The notes under the pieces: model-generated
Told to the model about the DNA's origin: nothing
The model's input: only the letters and a program-made list of their open reading frames with translations
The model's database searches: none
Made by a program: the position numbers and the translations under genes
Shown here: in pieces, positions 32,961 through 39,881 of the stretch
Numbering within the stretch: the first letter of the stretch is position 1
Layout: each line of letters begins with the position of its first letter
Origin: Synergistales bacterium
GTDB taxonomy: Bacteria > Synergistota > Synergistia > Synergistales > Aminobacteriaceae
DNA length: 41,673 bases
Assembly (NCBI GenBank): GCA_025997955.1
Contig: BNVH01000025.1
Span: 1-41,673 of the forward strand
Direction: 5' to 3'

Positions 32961-33760
32961 AGGTATGCCCCGTAAGCGCGAATCTGAGTAGCCTCGTCCT
33001 GCAACATGCCCCAAAGGTTTTTGCGGATACTCGCAAACTCAGCGGAGTTGCGTATGTCCTCGGTGCGAGGCCGGGGGAGGTCTATATTGATTATTTCCTT
33101 TATATGCCCCGGACGCGAGCTCATAAACGCCACTCTGTCCGATAGAAGTATCGCCTCGTCGATGCTGTGCGTGACGAATACTATGGTCTTTTTGTCCACT
33201 TCCCAAATACGCAGCAACTCTATTTGAAGGTTTTCTCTCGTTTGAGCGTCAAGCGCCGCGAAGGGCTCGTCCATCAACAGGAGGTCCGGCTGATAGGCCA
33301 AGACGCGGGCTATGGCGACGCGCTGCTTCATGCCGCCCGAAAGCTGATGCGGGTACTGATTTTCAAAAGCAGCGAGGCCGACGAGTTCGAGGTAGTGTTT
33401 GGCTATCCTGCGCCGCTCTTTTTTCTCTATGTGGCGGATTTCGAGCCCTATCTCAAGATTTTTGATAACCGTGCGCCAAGGAAGCAGGGCATAGCTTTGA
33501 AACACTATGCCCCGATTGAAATTCCGTGCTTTGAGCGGCTCGCCGTCCACCGTTATCTCTCCGCCGTCAAACTGATCCAAGCCCGCAAGAATATTGAGAA
33601 ATGTCGTTTTCCCGCAGCCAGAGGGGCCGAGGATGGACATGAACTCTCCGTCGTTTATATCCAGATCGAAATTCTCCAAGACTGACATTTTCTCTTTTAC
33701 GCCAAGAGTATTCCTTATCTGAAATTCCCGCACAACTCGCTTAGCCTGAATATGCGCCAT
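32957..33760 (-). CDS. SsuB/TauB-type ABC importer ATPase
   Basis: A 267-residue ATP-binding subunit. Walker A is GPSGCGKTT (about 44-52), the signature LSGGMKQRVAIARVLAY (about 141), Walker B LLLMDEPFAALD and the H-loop FVTHSIDEA. The C-terminal part (IINIDLPRPRTEDIRNSAEF) is the usual SsuB/TauB tail. It is in an operon with a binding protein and permease, giving the complete NMT1-type importer. Confidence 0.9.
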   Translation of the reverse strand: MAHIQAKRVVREFQIRNTLGVKEKMSVLENFDLDINDGEFMSILGPSGCGKTTFLNILAGLDQFDGGEITVDGEPLKARNFNRGIVFQSYALLPWRTVIKNLEIGLEIRHIEKKERRRIAKHYLELVGLAAFENQYPHQLSGGMKQRVAIARVLAYQPDLLLMDEPFAALDAQTRENLQIELLRIWEVDKKTIVFVTHSIDEAILLSDRVAFMSSRPGHIKEIINIDLPRPRTEDIRNSAEFASIRKNLWGMLQDEATQIRAYGAYL

Positions 33761-33769
33761 TTTCTTGCG

Positions 33770-34744
33770 CTATTTGTTAGCCGGGTTGTGGTCGTTTGTG
33801 TAGACCTGGCTCAGCTTTATCTGGCCGCTACCGATTTTGCTCTCCGCCTCAAGGCGGTCAATCCAGTATTGGACGTTCACCTCCGGGATTTTCTGATCTT
33901 CATAGAACTCGAACATCTCCGCCTCCTCGAGCTTGAAGCCGAAGCGTTTAGCCATCAAGGCTCTCGCTTCTTCGCGGTGAGAATTGTTCCACTGCGCCGC
34001 TTTGGAGAGTATCGCCGTCAGCTCCTTCACCGCCTCCGGATGCTCTTTTAGGAATTTGCCGTTCACCGAATAGGGGCACATGCCGCTGATGCCGCCGTCT
34101 ATATCCCAGTCGCTAAAGAGCAGGCGAAAGTCCTTAGTGTTGGCGCTGGCGCGTCCGCTTGAGAGGGGATGAATTATCGCCACGTCTGTATCGCCGCGAA
34201 GCAGCGGCACTTCCTGCTCGGAGTCGGGCGCTGTTATCATGCGGATAGAGGCGGGGTCGATGTTATTATCCTTGCTGTACTTCTTGGTCACAAACTCCGA
34301 GCAGGCGCCGAAGCTGTTTATCCCCAAAGTCTTACCGCCAAAATCCTTAATGGACTTTATTGGGGAATCGGCTTTGACAAAGTATTTCATGTGTGGGTTC
34401 GCCTGCGTGGATTTGCTACCGGCGGCGAAGACCTTTATGTCAGCGCCGCTCGCCACGGCGGCTATGACGAGCGGCGTGTGCCTGTTTGCCACATCCAAGT
34501 CCCCCGTGCTGAGAGCCGGGATCATCTGACCCGCCGCCACCTGCCCTACGTACTTGGGCTTCACATTGGCGTCCTTGAAATATCCGAGGTCATCCGCTAA
34601 ATAGATGAGGTCGTAGTACACCCATTCCGGATACTTGAACTCGACCACCTCGGCGCCTGCCGAAACCGCTGCGCTCATAACGAAAACCAACAGGCAAGAC
34701 ATCAAAAACCGCGTGCTTCTTTTCACCATAAAACTCTTCACCAT
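33770..34744 (-). CDS. NMT1/THI5-type ABC substrate-binding protein
   Basis: A 324-residue exported binding protein. A signal peptide spans about 1-30 (RFLMSCLLVFVMSAAVSAGA). The ligand domain has VYYDLIYLADDLGYFKDANV, STGDLDVANRHTPLVIAAVA and KTLGINSFGACSEF, typical of the nitrate/sulfonate/thiamine-precursor class. The start at 34744 has GGGAGAGTTTT; a second ATG five codons in has a similar site (duplicated GAGTTTTATGGTGAA), so either may be used. Family members bind sulfonates, aromatic acids or pyrimidines. The adjacent hydroxylase suggests an N-heterocycle, which is inference. Confidence 0.88.
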   Translation of the reverse strand: MVKSFMVKRSTRFLMSCLLVFVMSAAVSAGAEVVEFKYPEWVYYDLIYLADDLGYFKDANVKPKYVGQVAAGQMIPALSTGDLDVANRHTPLVIAAVASGADIKVFAAGSKSTQANPHMKYFVKADSPIKSIKDFGGKTLGINSFGACSEFVTKKYSKDNNIDPASIRMITAPDSEQEVPLLRGDTDVAIIHPLSSGRASANTKDFRLLFSDWDIDGGISGMCPYSVNGKFLKEHPEAVKELTAILSKAAQWNNSHREEARALMAKRFGFKLEEAEMFEFYEDQKIPEVNVQYWIDRLEAESKIGSGQIKLSQVYTNDHNPANK

Positions 34745-34798
34745 AAAACTCTCCCTTTTAATTGCCAGAATATAAAAATAAAGTAAACTTATCGGAAA

Positions 34799-34827
34799 AG
34801 TATGATATATCGAGTTAAAATTGTCAA
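34799..34827 (-). promoter_or_regulatory. promoter of the NMT1-type importer operon
   Basis: Minus-strand -35 TTGACA (34822-34827), perfect, and -10 CATACT (34799-34804) with 17 bases between, 55 bases before the binding protein start. Confidence 0.7.
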
Positions 34828-35046
34828 GGGGTCCTTTCGAGTGTTTTTATTTTTGCAGCGGTGGTAGAACTCTTGTTTTGGACAGATTTTACATATCCAA
34901 AAACTTCAATTTTGGTTTTATAATATATGGACTTGAATTCATTTTAGGGATAAATATATATATTTGGAGACTTTATAAAATATCTATATTGCTTCTTTAC
35001 CGGAAATCCAACTCCACGGATCATAGTAGAAATTATTGGCTACGAG
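34828..35046. other. AT-rich spacer with no gene
   Basis: With the promoter and leader of the importer this completes a 302-base stretch between divergent genes. It is strongly AT-rich, with runs such as ATAAATATATATATTTGG, unlike the balanced base composition on either side. A TATAAT at 34919-34924 may serve the XRE gene but has no good -35. A 172-codon open frame across here has no family features and runs into the XRE gene in another frame. Confidence 0.6.
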
Positions 35047-35517
35047 GTGGTGGAATTGGATATTTTGCGAGATATGGAGTTACACAAGGTCATAAAGCAA
35101 ATGCGCGTCAGCAGAAAGCTGACTCAGGTAAAAGTGGCGGACGCGGTAGGAGTGTCGACGTTTACGCTGATTCGCTGGGAGCGCGGGGAAAGGTCTCCGG
35201 ACGGCCAATTTTTAGAGAAATTGGCCTCGGTGTTGGGATATTCGCTGATTTTAAGCACGGACGGCTCGTGGAGCTGTTATCCGGACGAAGAGAACGAATC
35301 GCTGTCCGGGACGTCCGAAACCTTAGACGATATATATAAAAAAGTGATAGAAGCTAAGGATAAAGCGGTATGGCACGTGTTTTTCAAAAATTTGGTCAAA
35401 AATAACGCGGAGCTTGAAAGCTGGTTAAGAAAATCCGGCGGTGGGGAGGATGTGGACGAAAAATCTTTCAAGAGAATAAGCGACGTGCTTTTAGCTTTGG
35501 TCAGGTCAGAGAACTGA
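35047..35517 (+). CDS. XRE-family helix-turn-helix regulator
   Basis: A 156-residue DNA-binding protein. The HTH spans about 14-68: MELHKVIKQMRVSRKLTQVK, VADAVGVSTFTLIRWERGER, then SPDGQFLEKLASVLGYSL. The C-terminal half (about 80-156) is acidic and helical with no recognised domain. The start is uncertain: GTG at 35047, TTG at 35056 or ATG at 35074; GAGGTGG before the TTG is the only plausible ribosome site. It sits at the left edge of the accessory-looking region. Confidence 0.82.
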   Translation: MVELDILRDMELHKVIKQMRVSRKLTQVKVADAVGVSTFTLIRWERGERSPDGQFLEKLASVLGYSLILSTDGSWSCYPDEENESLSGTSETLDDIYKKVIEAKDKAVWHVFFKNLVKNNAELESWLRKSGGGEDVDEKSFKRISDVLLALVRSEN

Positions 35518-35734
35518 AGATCGCAAGGCCCGGTTTTGACTGACTTGGCGACGACCTTCTGAACAAATCGAAACATTAGACTCGCAAGATATAGCGCAAC
35601 GATCCGTGGAGTGGAGAATTTGGAGTCGGTTCTCTTCAAGATAAAATCGGGCTCGTCCGCCTCGACAAAACAAACGGCAATACGCGCAAATCTTTGCAGA
35701 CCTCTACCGTTTCGGCAGTGAGTCTTCAAAGATT

Positions 35735-35743
35735 TGCTATAAT
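35735..35743 (+). promoter_or_regulatory. extended -10 promoter of the Rpn-family gene
   Basis: TGCTATAAT is a perfect extended -10 element 38 bases before the start codon. No -35 consensus is visible. The rest of the 264-base spacer (35518-35781) holds no gene I can support. Confidence 0.55.
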
Positions 35744-35781
35744 ATCCCTACAACAACTAAACGAACGGGAGTAGCGCAAGT

Positions 35782-36675
35782 ATGAGCGAACACTGGATTG
35801 ATAGAGCATGGAAAGATTGTATAACCGAGAACGTAGACGACGCGCTTCTGTTCTTCAAACCCGATCTGGCGGCGGACAGAGATTATAACAGAAAACCTCT
35901 GTTGGTTTCGGGTGAGTTACCGGCTATCGGTTCCGACTCGGACAAGGGCATGAGAACTTCGGACGTCGCTCTGTCTATACCGCTGAAGACAGGCGCAGAT
36001 CAGCGGATAGTGTTTCATATAGAGCAACAGCATGAGCCAGATAAGGACTTGCCGCTGCGAATGTTCCAAGGATACTACCGCATGAGCGACCGACTTCAAC
36101 TTCCCGTCACGTCCTACGCTATACTGACGGGTAATATCAAGCCGGTGAAAACGTACAGTGCGTCATGTTACGGGACAGAGCTAAATTTCAAGTTCGGCGT
36201 TTACCATGTGGCAAGCGCCGATATAGAAGAATTGAAGCGTGACGAGCGTGTATTCGCGTTAGTGATACTGGCGGCCAAAAGAATGCTCGACGCCGGAGAG
36301 AGCTTAGAGAAGCGAGGAAGATATTCATTAGAGCTTCTCAGTGTAGCGAGAGAGCGTGGCTACGACATAGGCAAGATGAGAAACATTCAGAGGTTCATTT
36401 ACCGCATATTGAGAATATGGGACGAAAATATTGACCCCAAAGTGAGGGAGGTATGGAGAATGAAACTCATTCCGATAGACGAAGCTATAAGAGAAATCCA
36501 TATACGCGACGCGTGGGAAGAGGGATTGGAAGAGGGTTTGGAGAAGGGTTTAGAAGAGGGCGAAGCTAAAAAGGCTTTTGAGATCGCCCGTAGAATGCTG
36601 TCCCGCAATATGTCCGTCAGCGACATTATCGACGTGACAGGTCTCGACAAGGACGATATTCTGAGTTTAAGCTAA
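35782..36675 (+). CDS. Rpn-family PD-(D/E)XK nuclease/putative transposase
   Basis: A 297-residue protein of the Rpn (YhgA-like) family, whose members promote recombination by DNA cleavage. The catalytic core is MRTSDVALSIPLKTG (Asp about 60) and RIVFHIEQQHEPD (ExQ, about 78), followed by MFQGYYRMSDRL. Near the C-terminus is an EEGLEEGLEKGLEEGEAKK repeat (about 250-268), a frequent variable tract in the family. The ATG at 35782 follows GGGAGTAGCGCAAGT. The family is commonly mobile and multi-copy in Synergistota and cyanobacteria. Confidence 0.85.
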   Translation: MSEHWIDRAWKDCITENVDDALLFFKPDLAADRDYNRKPLLVSGELPAIGSDSDKGMRTSDVALSIPLKTGADQRIVFHIEQQHEPDKDLPLRMFQGYYRMSDRLQLPVTSYAILTGNIKPVKTYSASCYGTELNFKFGVYHVASADIEELKRDERVFALVILAAKRMLDAGESLEKRGRYSLELLSVARERGYDIGKMRNIQRFIYRILRIWDENIDPKVREVWRMKLIPIDEAIREIHIRDAWEEGLEEGLEKGLEEGEAKKAFEIARRMLSRNMSVSDIIDVTGLDKDDILSLS

Positions 36676-36687
36676 AAAGACATGATT

Positions 36688-36716
36688 TAGAGACGCATGA
36701 ACACCATGCGTCTCTA
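36688..36716. repeat. 12-bp palindromic repeat after the Rpn gene
   Basis: TAGAGACGCATG (36688-36699) and its exact inverse CATGCGTCTCTA (36705-36716) with a 5-base loop. There is no T-run, so it is more like a REP/MITE-type palindrome than a terminator. The GAGACGCATG arm recurs in other genomes as a dispersed repeat, from general recollection. Confidence 0.75.
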
Positions 36717-37049
36717 CAAAAAGAATGACAACACGCGCAAGCTTTGCTAGTTTATACCTGTCAATTGTTGATTTTTAAGTTTTGCCACGAATTTTTATGA
36801 GCGAAGTTTGAGTTATTCTATGAATAGAATATAACCGATAGTTGATATATCCCTTTCCCGAAAAAATCTCACCAAAAGCTCTGTTTTTTTGTTTAAAAAC
36901 CCATTTTTTACTTTACAAAAGCCATTTTGATTATGTAATCTATTCCAGTTATTTATTTTCAATTAATATATCAATGTTTGGATATGTTAAATTGGAAGTA
37001 AATAATGATGTGATTTTATAAATTAGCTTTTTGATAAGGAGGATGTCTT
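36717..37049. other. AT-rich spacer upstream of the glycine-zipper genes
   Basis: A 333-base stretch that is highly A/T-rich and distinct from flanking coding DNA. It contains no open frame with family features. Promoter-like pieces include TTGGAA (36992-36997) with TTTATA 17 bases on (37015-37020), about 30 bases before the first start. The composition shift supports recent acquisition of the downstream cassette. Confidence 0.55.
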
Positions 37050-37478
37050 ATGAAGAAGTGCGTCAGTGTATTATTGGCGGTTGTTTTTGTTTGTGGTGCG
37101 TTTTTAAGCGCAGGGGTAAGGCCGAGTTATGCGGGTGGCGGAAAAGCAGCAGATGTTACCGATGCCGTCATTGATTGGGCCGTGGATAAGGCCATGGATA
37201 AGGCCGTGGATGTTGTATTACCCAGAGAATCTATGATAAGAGATGTTTATAATGCTTATGAAACTGTAAGGGAAATTTCAAGAGTCGTAGATTCAGTAAA
37301 TCAGATCGGAAGCCATCAACCATCTGAACGGGCAAAGGGCGGTGCGAAACTTGGATCTATGGGTGGCGCAGCTGCCGGCGCAGCTATCGGCTCTGTTATC
37401 CCTGTTGTTGGTACTGCAATTGGAGCTGGAGTCGGAGCTGTTGTTGGCGCGATCAGCGGCGCTTTCTGGGCTTGGTAG
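37050..37478 (+). CDS. exported glycine-zipper protein, paralog 1
   Basis: A 142-residue protein with a Sec signal peptide (MKKCVSVLLAVVFVCGAFLS, cleavage about residue 28 after a SYA motif). The mature centre has a distinct VDKAMDKAVDVVLPRE segment, and the C-terminus (about 98-140) is a glycine zipper of GxxxG repeats: SMGGAAAGAAIGSVIPVVGT, AIGAGVGAVVGAISG. This can insert in or span a membrane. Ribosome site AAGGAGGATGTCTT is strong. The signal peptide and zipper are near-identical to paralog 2, while the centre differs. Family could be envelope stress, porin-like or bacteriocin-like; no function is assigned. Confidence 0.8.
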   Translation: MKKCVSVLLAVVFVCGAFLSAGVRPSYAGGGKAADVTDAVIDWAVDKAMDKAVDVVLPRESMIRDVYNAYETVREISRVVDSVNQIGSHQPSERAKGGAKLGSMGGAAAGAAIGSVIPVVGTAIGAGVGAVVGAISGAFWAW

Positions 37479-37540
37479 CAAAATAGCTAAGTTTTTAACC
37501 TGTTTGCGGGCGTGGCAATATATTTGAAGGAGGGATTTTT

Positions 37541-37909
37541 ATGAAGAAGTGCGTCAGTGTATTGTTGGCGGTTGTTTTTGTTTGTGGTGCGTTTTTAAGC
37601 GCAGGGGTAAGGCCAAGTTATGCGGTTGATGCATCTAGCGCTGTCGTTACAGTACCAGTTGCAGTTGTTGTAGGGGGTGTAGTTATAGCGGCGGCAGGCG
37701 TAGCAGACGCCGCTGATACTGTAGTAAAAAATATCCAAAGCGACAAACCATCTGATCGAGTATTAGGCGGCGCGGAAGCTGGGTTTGTGGGTGGCGCAGC
37801 CGCCGGCGCAGCTATTGGCTCTGTCGTTCCTGTCGTGGGTACTGCAATTGGAGCCACAGTCGGAGCCGTTGCTGGCGCGATCAGCGGCGCTTTATTGGCT
37901 TGGTGGTAA
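37541..37909 (+). CDS. exported glycine-zipper protein, paralog 2
   Basis: A 122-residue paralog. The first 28 residues equal those of paralog 1. The mature part starts VDASSAVVTVPVAVVVGGVV and then ADAADTVVKNIQSDKPSD, after which GGAAAGAAIGSVVPVVGT and AIGATVGAVAGAISGALLAW form the zipper. It is about 20 residues shorter than paralog 1 in the middle. Ribosome site GAAGGAGGGATTTTT is strong. It is the centre of the three-gene tandem array. Confidence 0.8.
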   Translation: MKKCVSVLLAVVFVCGAFLSAGVRPSYAVDASSAVVTVPVAVVVGGVVIAAAGVADAADTVVKNIQSDKPSDRVLGGAEAGFVGGAAAGAAIGSVVPVVGTAIGATVGAVAGAISGALLAWW

Positions 37910-37968
37910 AAATAGCTAAGTTTTTTAATCTGTTGTAGGTGTTACAACATATTTGAAGGAGGATTATT

Positions 37969-38304
37969 ATGAAAAGAGTATTGAGCGCGTTGTTGGTTAT
38001 ATCGTTGTTGTGCGGTGTGCTTGTGGTCGGAAAGCCGGTTCCAGCGGAGGCGGCTTTAGCGGATTTTTTACCTACTCAGCAGGACATCATGGAGGACATA
38101 GCGCAGAAGGAGTTTGACAAGCTTCCAGAATCAACAAAAACAAGCATACAAACAGGCACGGCCGCTGGAGCAGTAGTAGGAGCTGCGATAGGATCGGTAC
38201 TGGGCTCTGTCGTACCAGGTTTTGGCACGGTAGTCGGAGCGGAAGCCGGCCTTTGGGTTGGTAGTTTTATAGGAACATGCTTTGGCATTGCCGCCGGACA
38301 ATAA
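37969..38304 (+). CDS. exported glycine-zipper protein, paralog 3
   Basis: A 111-residue, more divergent paralog. The signal peptide is KRVLSALLVISLLCGVLVVG with likely cleavage near residue 27. A helical segment (QQDIMEDIAQKEFDKLPEST) precedes the zipper TGTAAGAVVGAAIGSVLGSV and PGFGTVVGAEAGLWVGSFIG. It is preceded by the same intergenic block as paralog 2 (GAAGGAGGATTATT). It shares the pattern of signal, soluble piece and zipper rather than sequence identity. Confidence 0.78.
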   Translation: MKRVLSALLVISLLCGVLVVGKPVPAEAALADFLPTQQDIMEDIAQKEFDKLPESTKTSIQTGTAAGAVVGAAIGSVLGSVVPGFGTVVGAEAGLWVGSFIGTCFGIAAGQ

Positions 38305-38405
38305 GTGTTAAGAACTCTCAGATTTTCCTCATGACTTGGTACAGAACTTGCAAAACAAAATTATCGAGGTAGTACATCTAAATAAAGCAACAATACTCGT
38401 CTTTC

Positions 38406-38441
38406 AAGGCCGTTATCCAGAGCGTTGGGAAACGGCCTTTA
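38406..38441 (+). terminator. hairpin after the glycine-zipper genes
   Basis: AAGGCCGTT pairs with AACGGCCTT across a 16-base loop (38406-38414 with 38431-38439), followed by only TTTA. It may end the three-gene transcript partially. Confidence 0.55.
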
Positions 38442-38500
38442 TATCAATATAGGAAGAAATTGAAATTACGCGGAGTTGCATTCCAAGAGAGGTGTTTTTA

Positions 38501-39814
38501 TTGACAGGGAAAATTCTTCGTCGGATGGCGTTTATTGGGCTTTTCGTGTTTTGCGGGATGAGCGAGGCTTCAGTCGGTATCGTCGCGGATCCGCTTCCCT
38601 ATGCAAGATGGATTTGGGATTTGGCGGTGGAGTCGGGTTCGGAGCTTTGGAACTGGGCATGGGAGTCTAAATCTACGGAAAGCGTGTCGGCGGACGCGGC
38701 GATGCCAAGACAATTGGCGTCTGACTGGGGAAAACTTTCTTCCACCCTGAAGGACACCTTGGAGTTGCGAGACAAACAGGAGACTTTGTCTGACGCGGTT
38801 TGGTTTGGCGAGAACAAGCGAAGCAACGCCGCGAAGATTGACGCGCTTCTCGAAAAAGCTATCGGAATTCTTCTTCAGGGAGACGCCGAGGAACTGCGCC
38901 GGGAGTCTATCAGGCTACGCGATGTCGAAATTCCGGCCATGCGTGGCGAGCGGGACGAACTGCGCAACAAGCTCGTCTCAGCGCCTGAATCGTCAAAAAT
39001 GTCCTGGGTTTTGAAAATACCGGGCGCGTCGGAACTTCCGGGCGCTTCTTTGGTCATGACCCGCTCGGACATCGAAGCGCGTATAGCCGAAATAGACGCG
39101 AGGATCAAGAGCAAAGAAAGCGCGTTGACGGAAATCCGCGCAAAAATCGCCGCTTCGCTGCGCGATATGGGTATGAAATTGGACGACACTCAGATAGATA
39201 TTCTGTTGACATCTGTCACAGGAGAAGATCTTTTTCAGAACACTATTATCTTTACGAACGTAAAACACGTGGTGGAGAAGCTATCGGAACTTTCCCGCGA
39301 GGACATTGATAACTTGGAGCTCACGCGGCGTTACACAGGTATGTATCTCGTGTTGAACGACATTTTAATAGCCACGCAGGAGGGGTTCATAGAGAAGATA
39401 GACAAAACCTACAAACCACAAATAGCCGCCATCCGCGCATCGGCCGAAAAGTTGCGCTCTGACGCCGCAAGATACGCCGTGAGCGATGTGTATACCGAGA
39501 GTCAGAAAAAGGCGTTCAGCGTCAACGCGCAGGCCAACGCCATGACGGTGCGCGTGGCAAACCTCTACGCCGAACTGCTCGACGGACAGAAAAAAACCGT
39601 AACGAATGGCCTTGCCGATCTTCGCCTCAACCGTCGCGTCGCGGAAAACACCTACAGAACCGTACAAAGCACGGGAGACCTGCGGGCGTTAATTCGTTCG
39701 GGGCTCAACCTATTCGACTCCATGCAGTCCCTCTTGATGCCTCAAATTCAGCCTTTTGAGAACGACGCCATCCGTAAGGAGTTCGAGGAAATCAACAGAC
39801 GCTTGAAGAGATAG
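38501..39814 (+). CDS. exported helical protein, unknown
   Basis: A 437-residue protein I do not recognise. The start is taken as TTG at 38501, with AGAGAGG eight bases upstream; an open GTG at 38492 is weaker. The N-terminus (KILRRMAFIGLFVFCGMS) looks like a signal peptide. The mature protein is mostly predicted helix, with heptad-like charged stretches at about 120-150 (EELRRESIRLRDVEIPAMRG, then ERDELRNKL) and 180-215 (SDIEARIAEIDARIKSKESA), and again near 300-340. There is no transmembrane segment after the signal. The context, between glycine-zipper genes and a membrane-anchored TerD gene, suggests an envelope role. Confidence 0.65.
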   Translation: MTGKILRRMAFIGLFVFCGMSEASVGIVADPLPYARWIWDLAVESGSELWNWAWESKSTESVSADAAMPRQLASDWGKLSSTLKDTLELRDKQETLSDAVWFGENKRSNAAKIDALLEKAIGILLQGDAEELRRESIRLRDVEIPAMRGERDELRNKLVSAPESSKMSWVLKIPGASELPGASLVMTRSDIEARIAEIDARIKSKESALTEIRAKIAASLRDMGMKLDDTQIDILLTSVTGEDLFQNTIIFTNVKHVVEKLSELSREDIDNLELTRRYTGMYLVLNDILIATQEGFIEKIDKTYKPQIAAIRASAEKLRSDAARYAVSDVYTESQKKAFSVNAQANAMTVRVANLYAELLDGQKKTVTNGLADLRLNRRVAENTYRTVQSTGDLRALIRSGLNLFDSMQSLLMPQIQPFENDAIRKEFEEINRRLKR

Positions 39815-39881
39815 ATGTTCAATTCCTAATCTCTTGAGCCATTGAGAGAGATGGGATTAAATTAAAGGAGGTTTTTGAGGT

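Larger units (their letters stand above)
37050..37968 (+). repeat. tandem duplication covering paralogs 1 and 2
   Basis: The signal-peptide DNA at 37050-37134 and 37541-37625 differs at about two bases over 85. The zipper-coding DNA and the segment after the stop (AGCTAAGTTTTT to GAAGGAGG) also repeat, giving a unit of about 490 bases. The centres of the two genes differ in length and sequence, so divergence is confined to the mature middle. Confidence 0.85.

Noticed and set aside
34821..35339. 172-codon open frame before the XRE gene
   Set aside because: It is partly AT-rich spacer and partly the wrong frame of the XRE gene.
35277..35729. 150-codon minus-strand open frame
   Set aside because: Half is antisense to the XRE gene and the rest shows no recognisable family; a degraded gene cannot be excluded but is not supported.
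37050..38304. Repeated DNA considered as a CRISPR array
   Set aside because: The repeats are long coding duplications with strong ribosome sites, not short direct repeats with uniform spacers.
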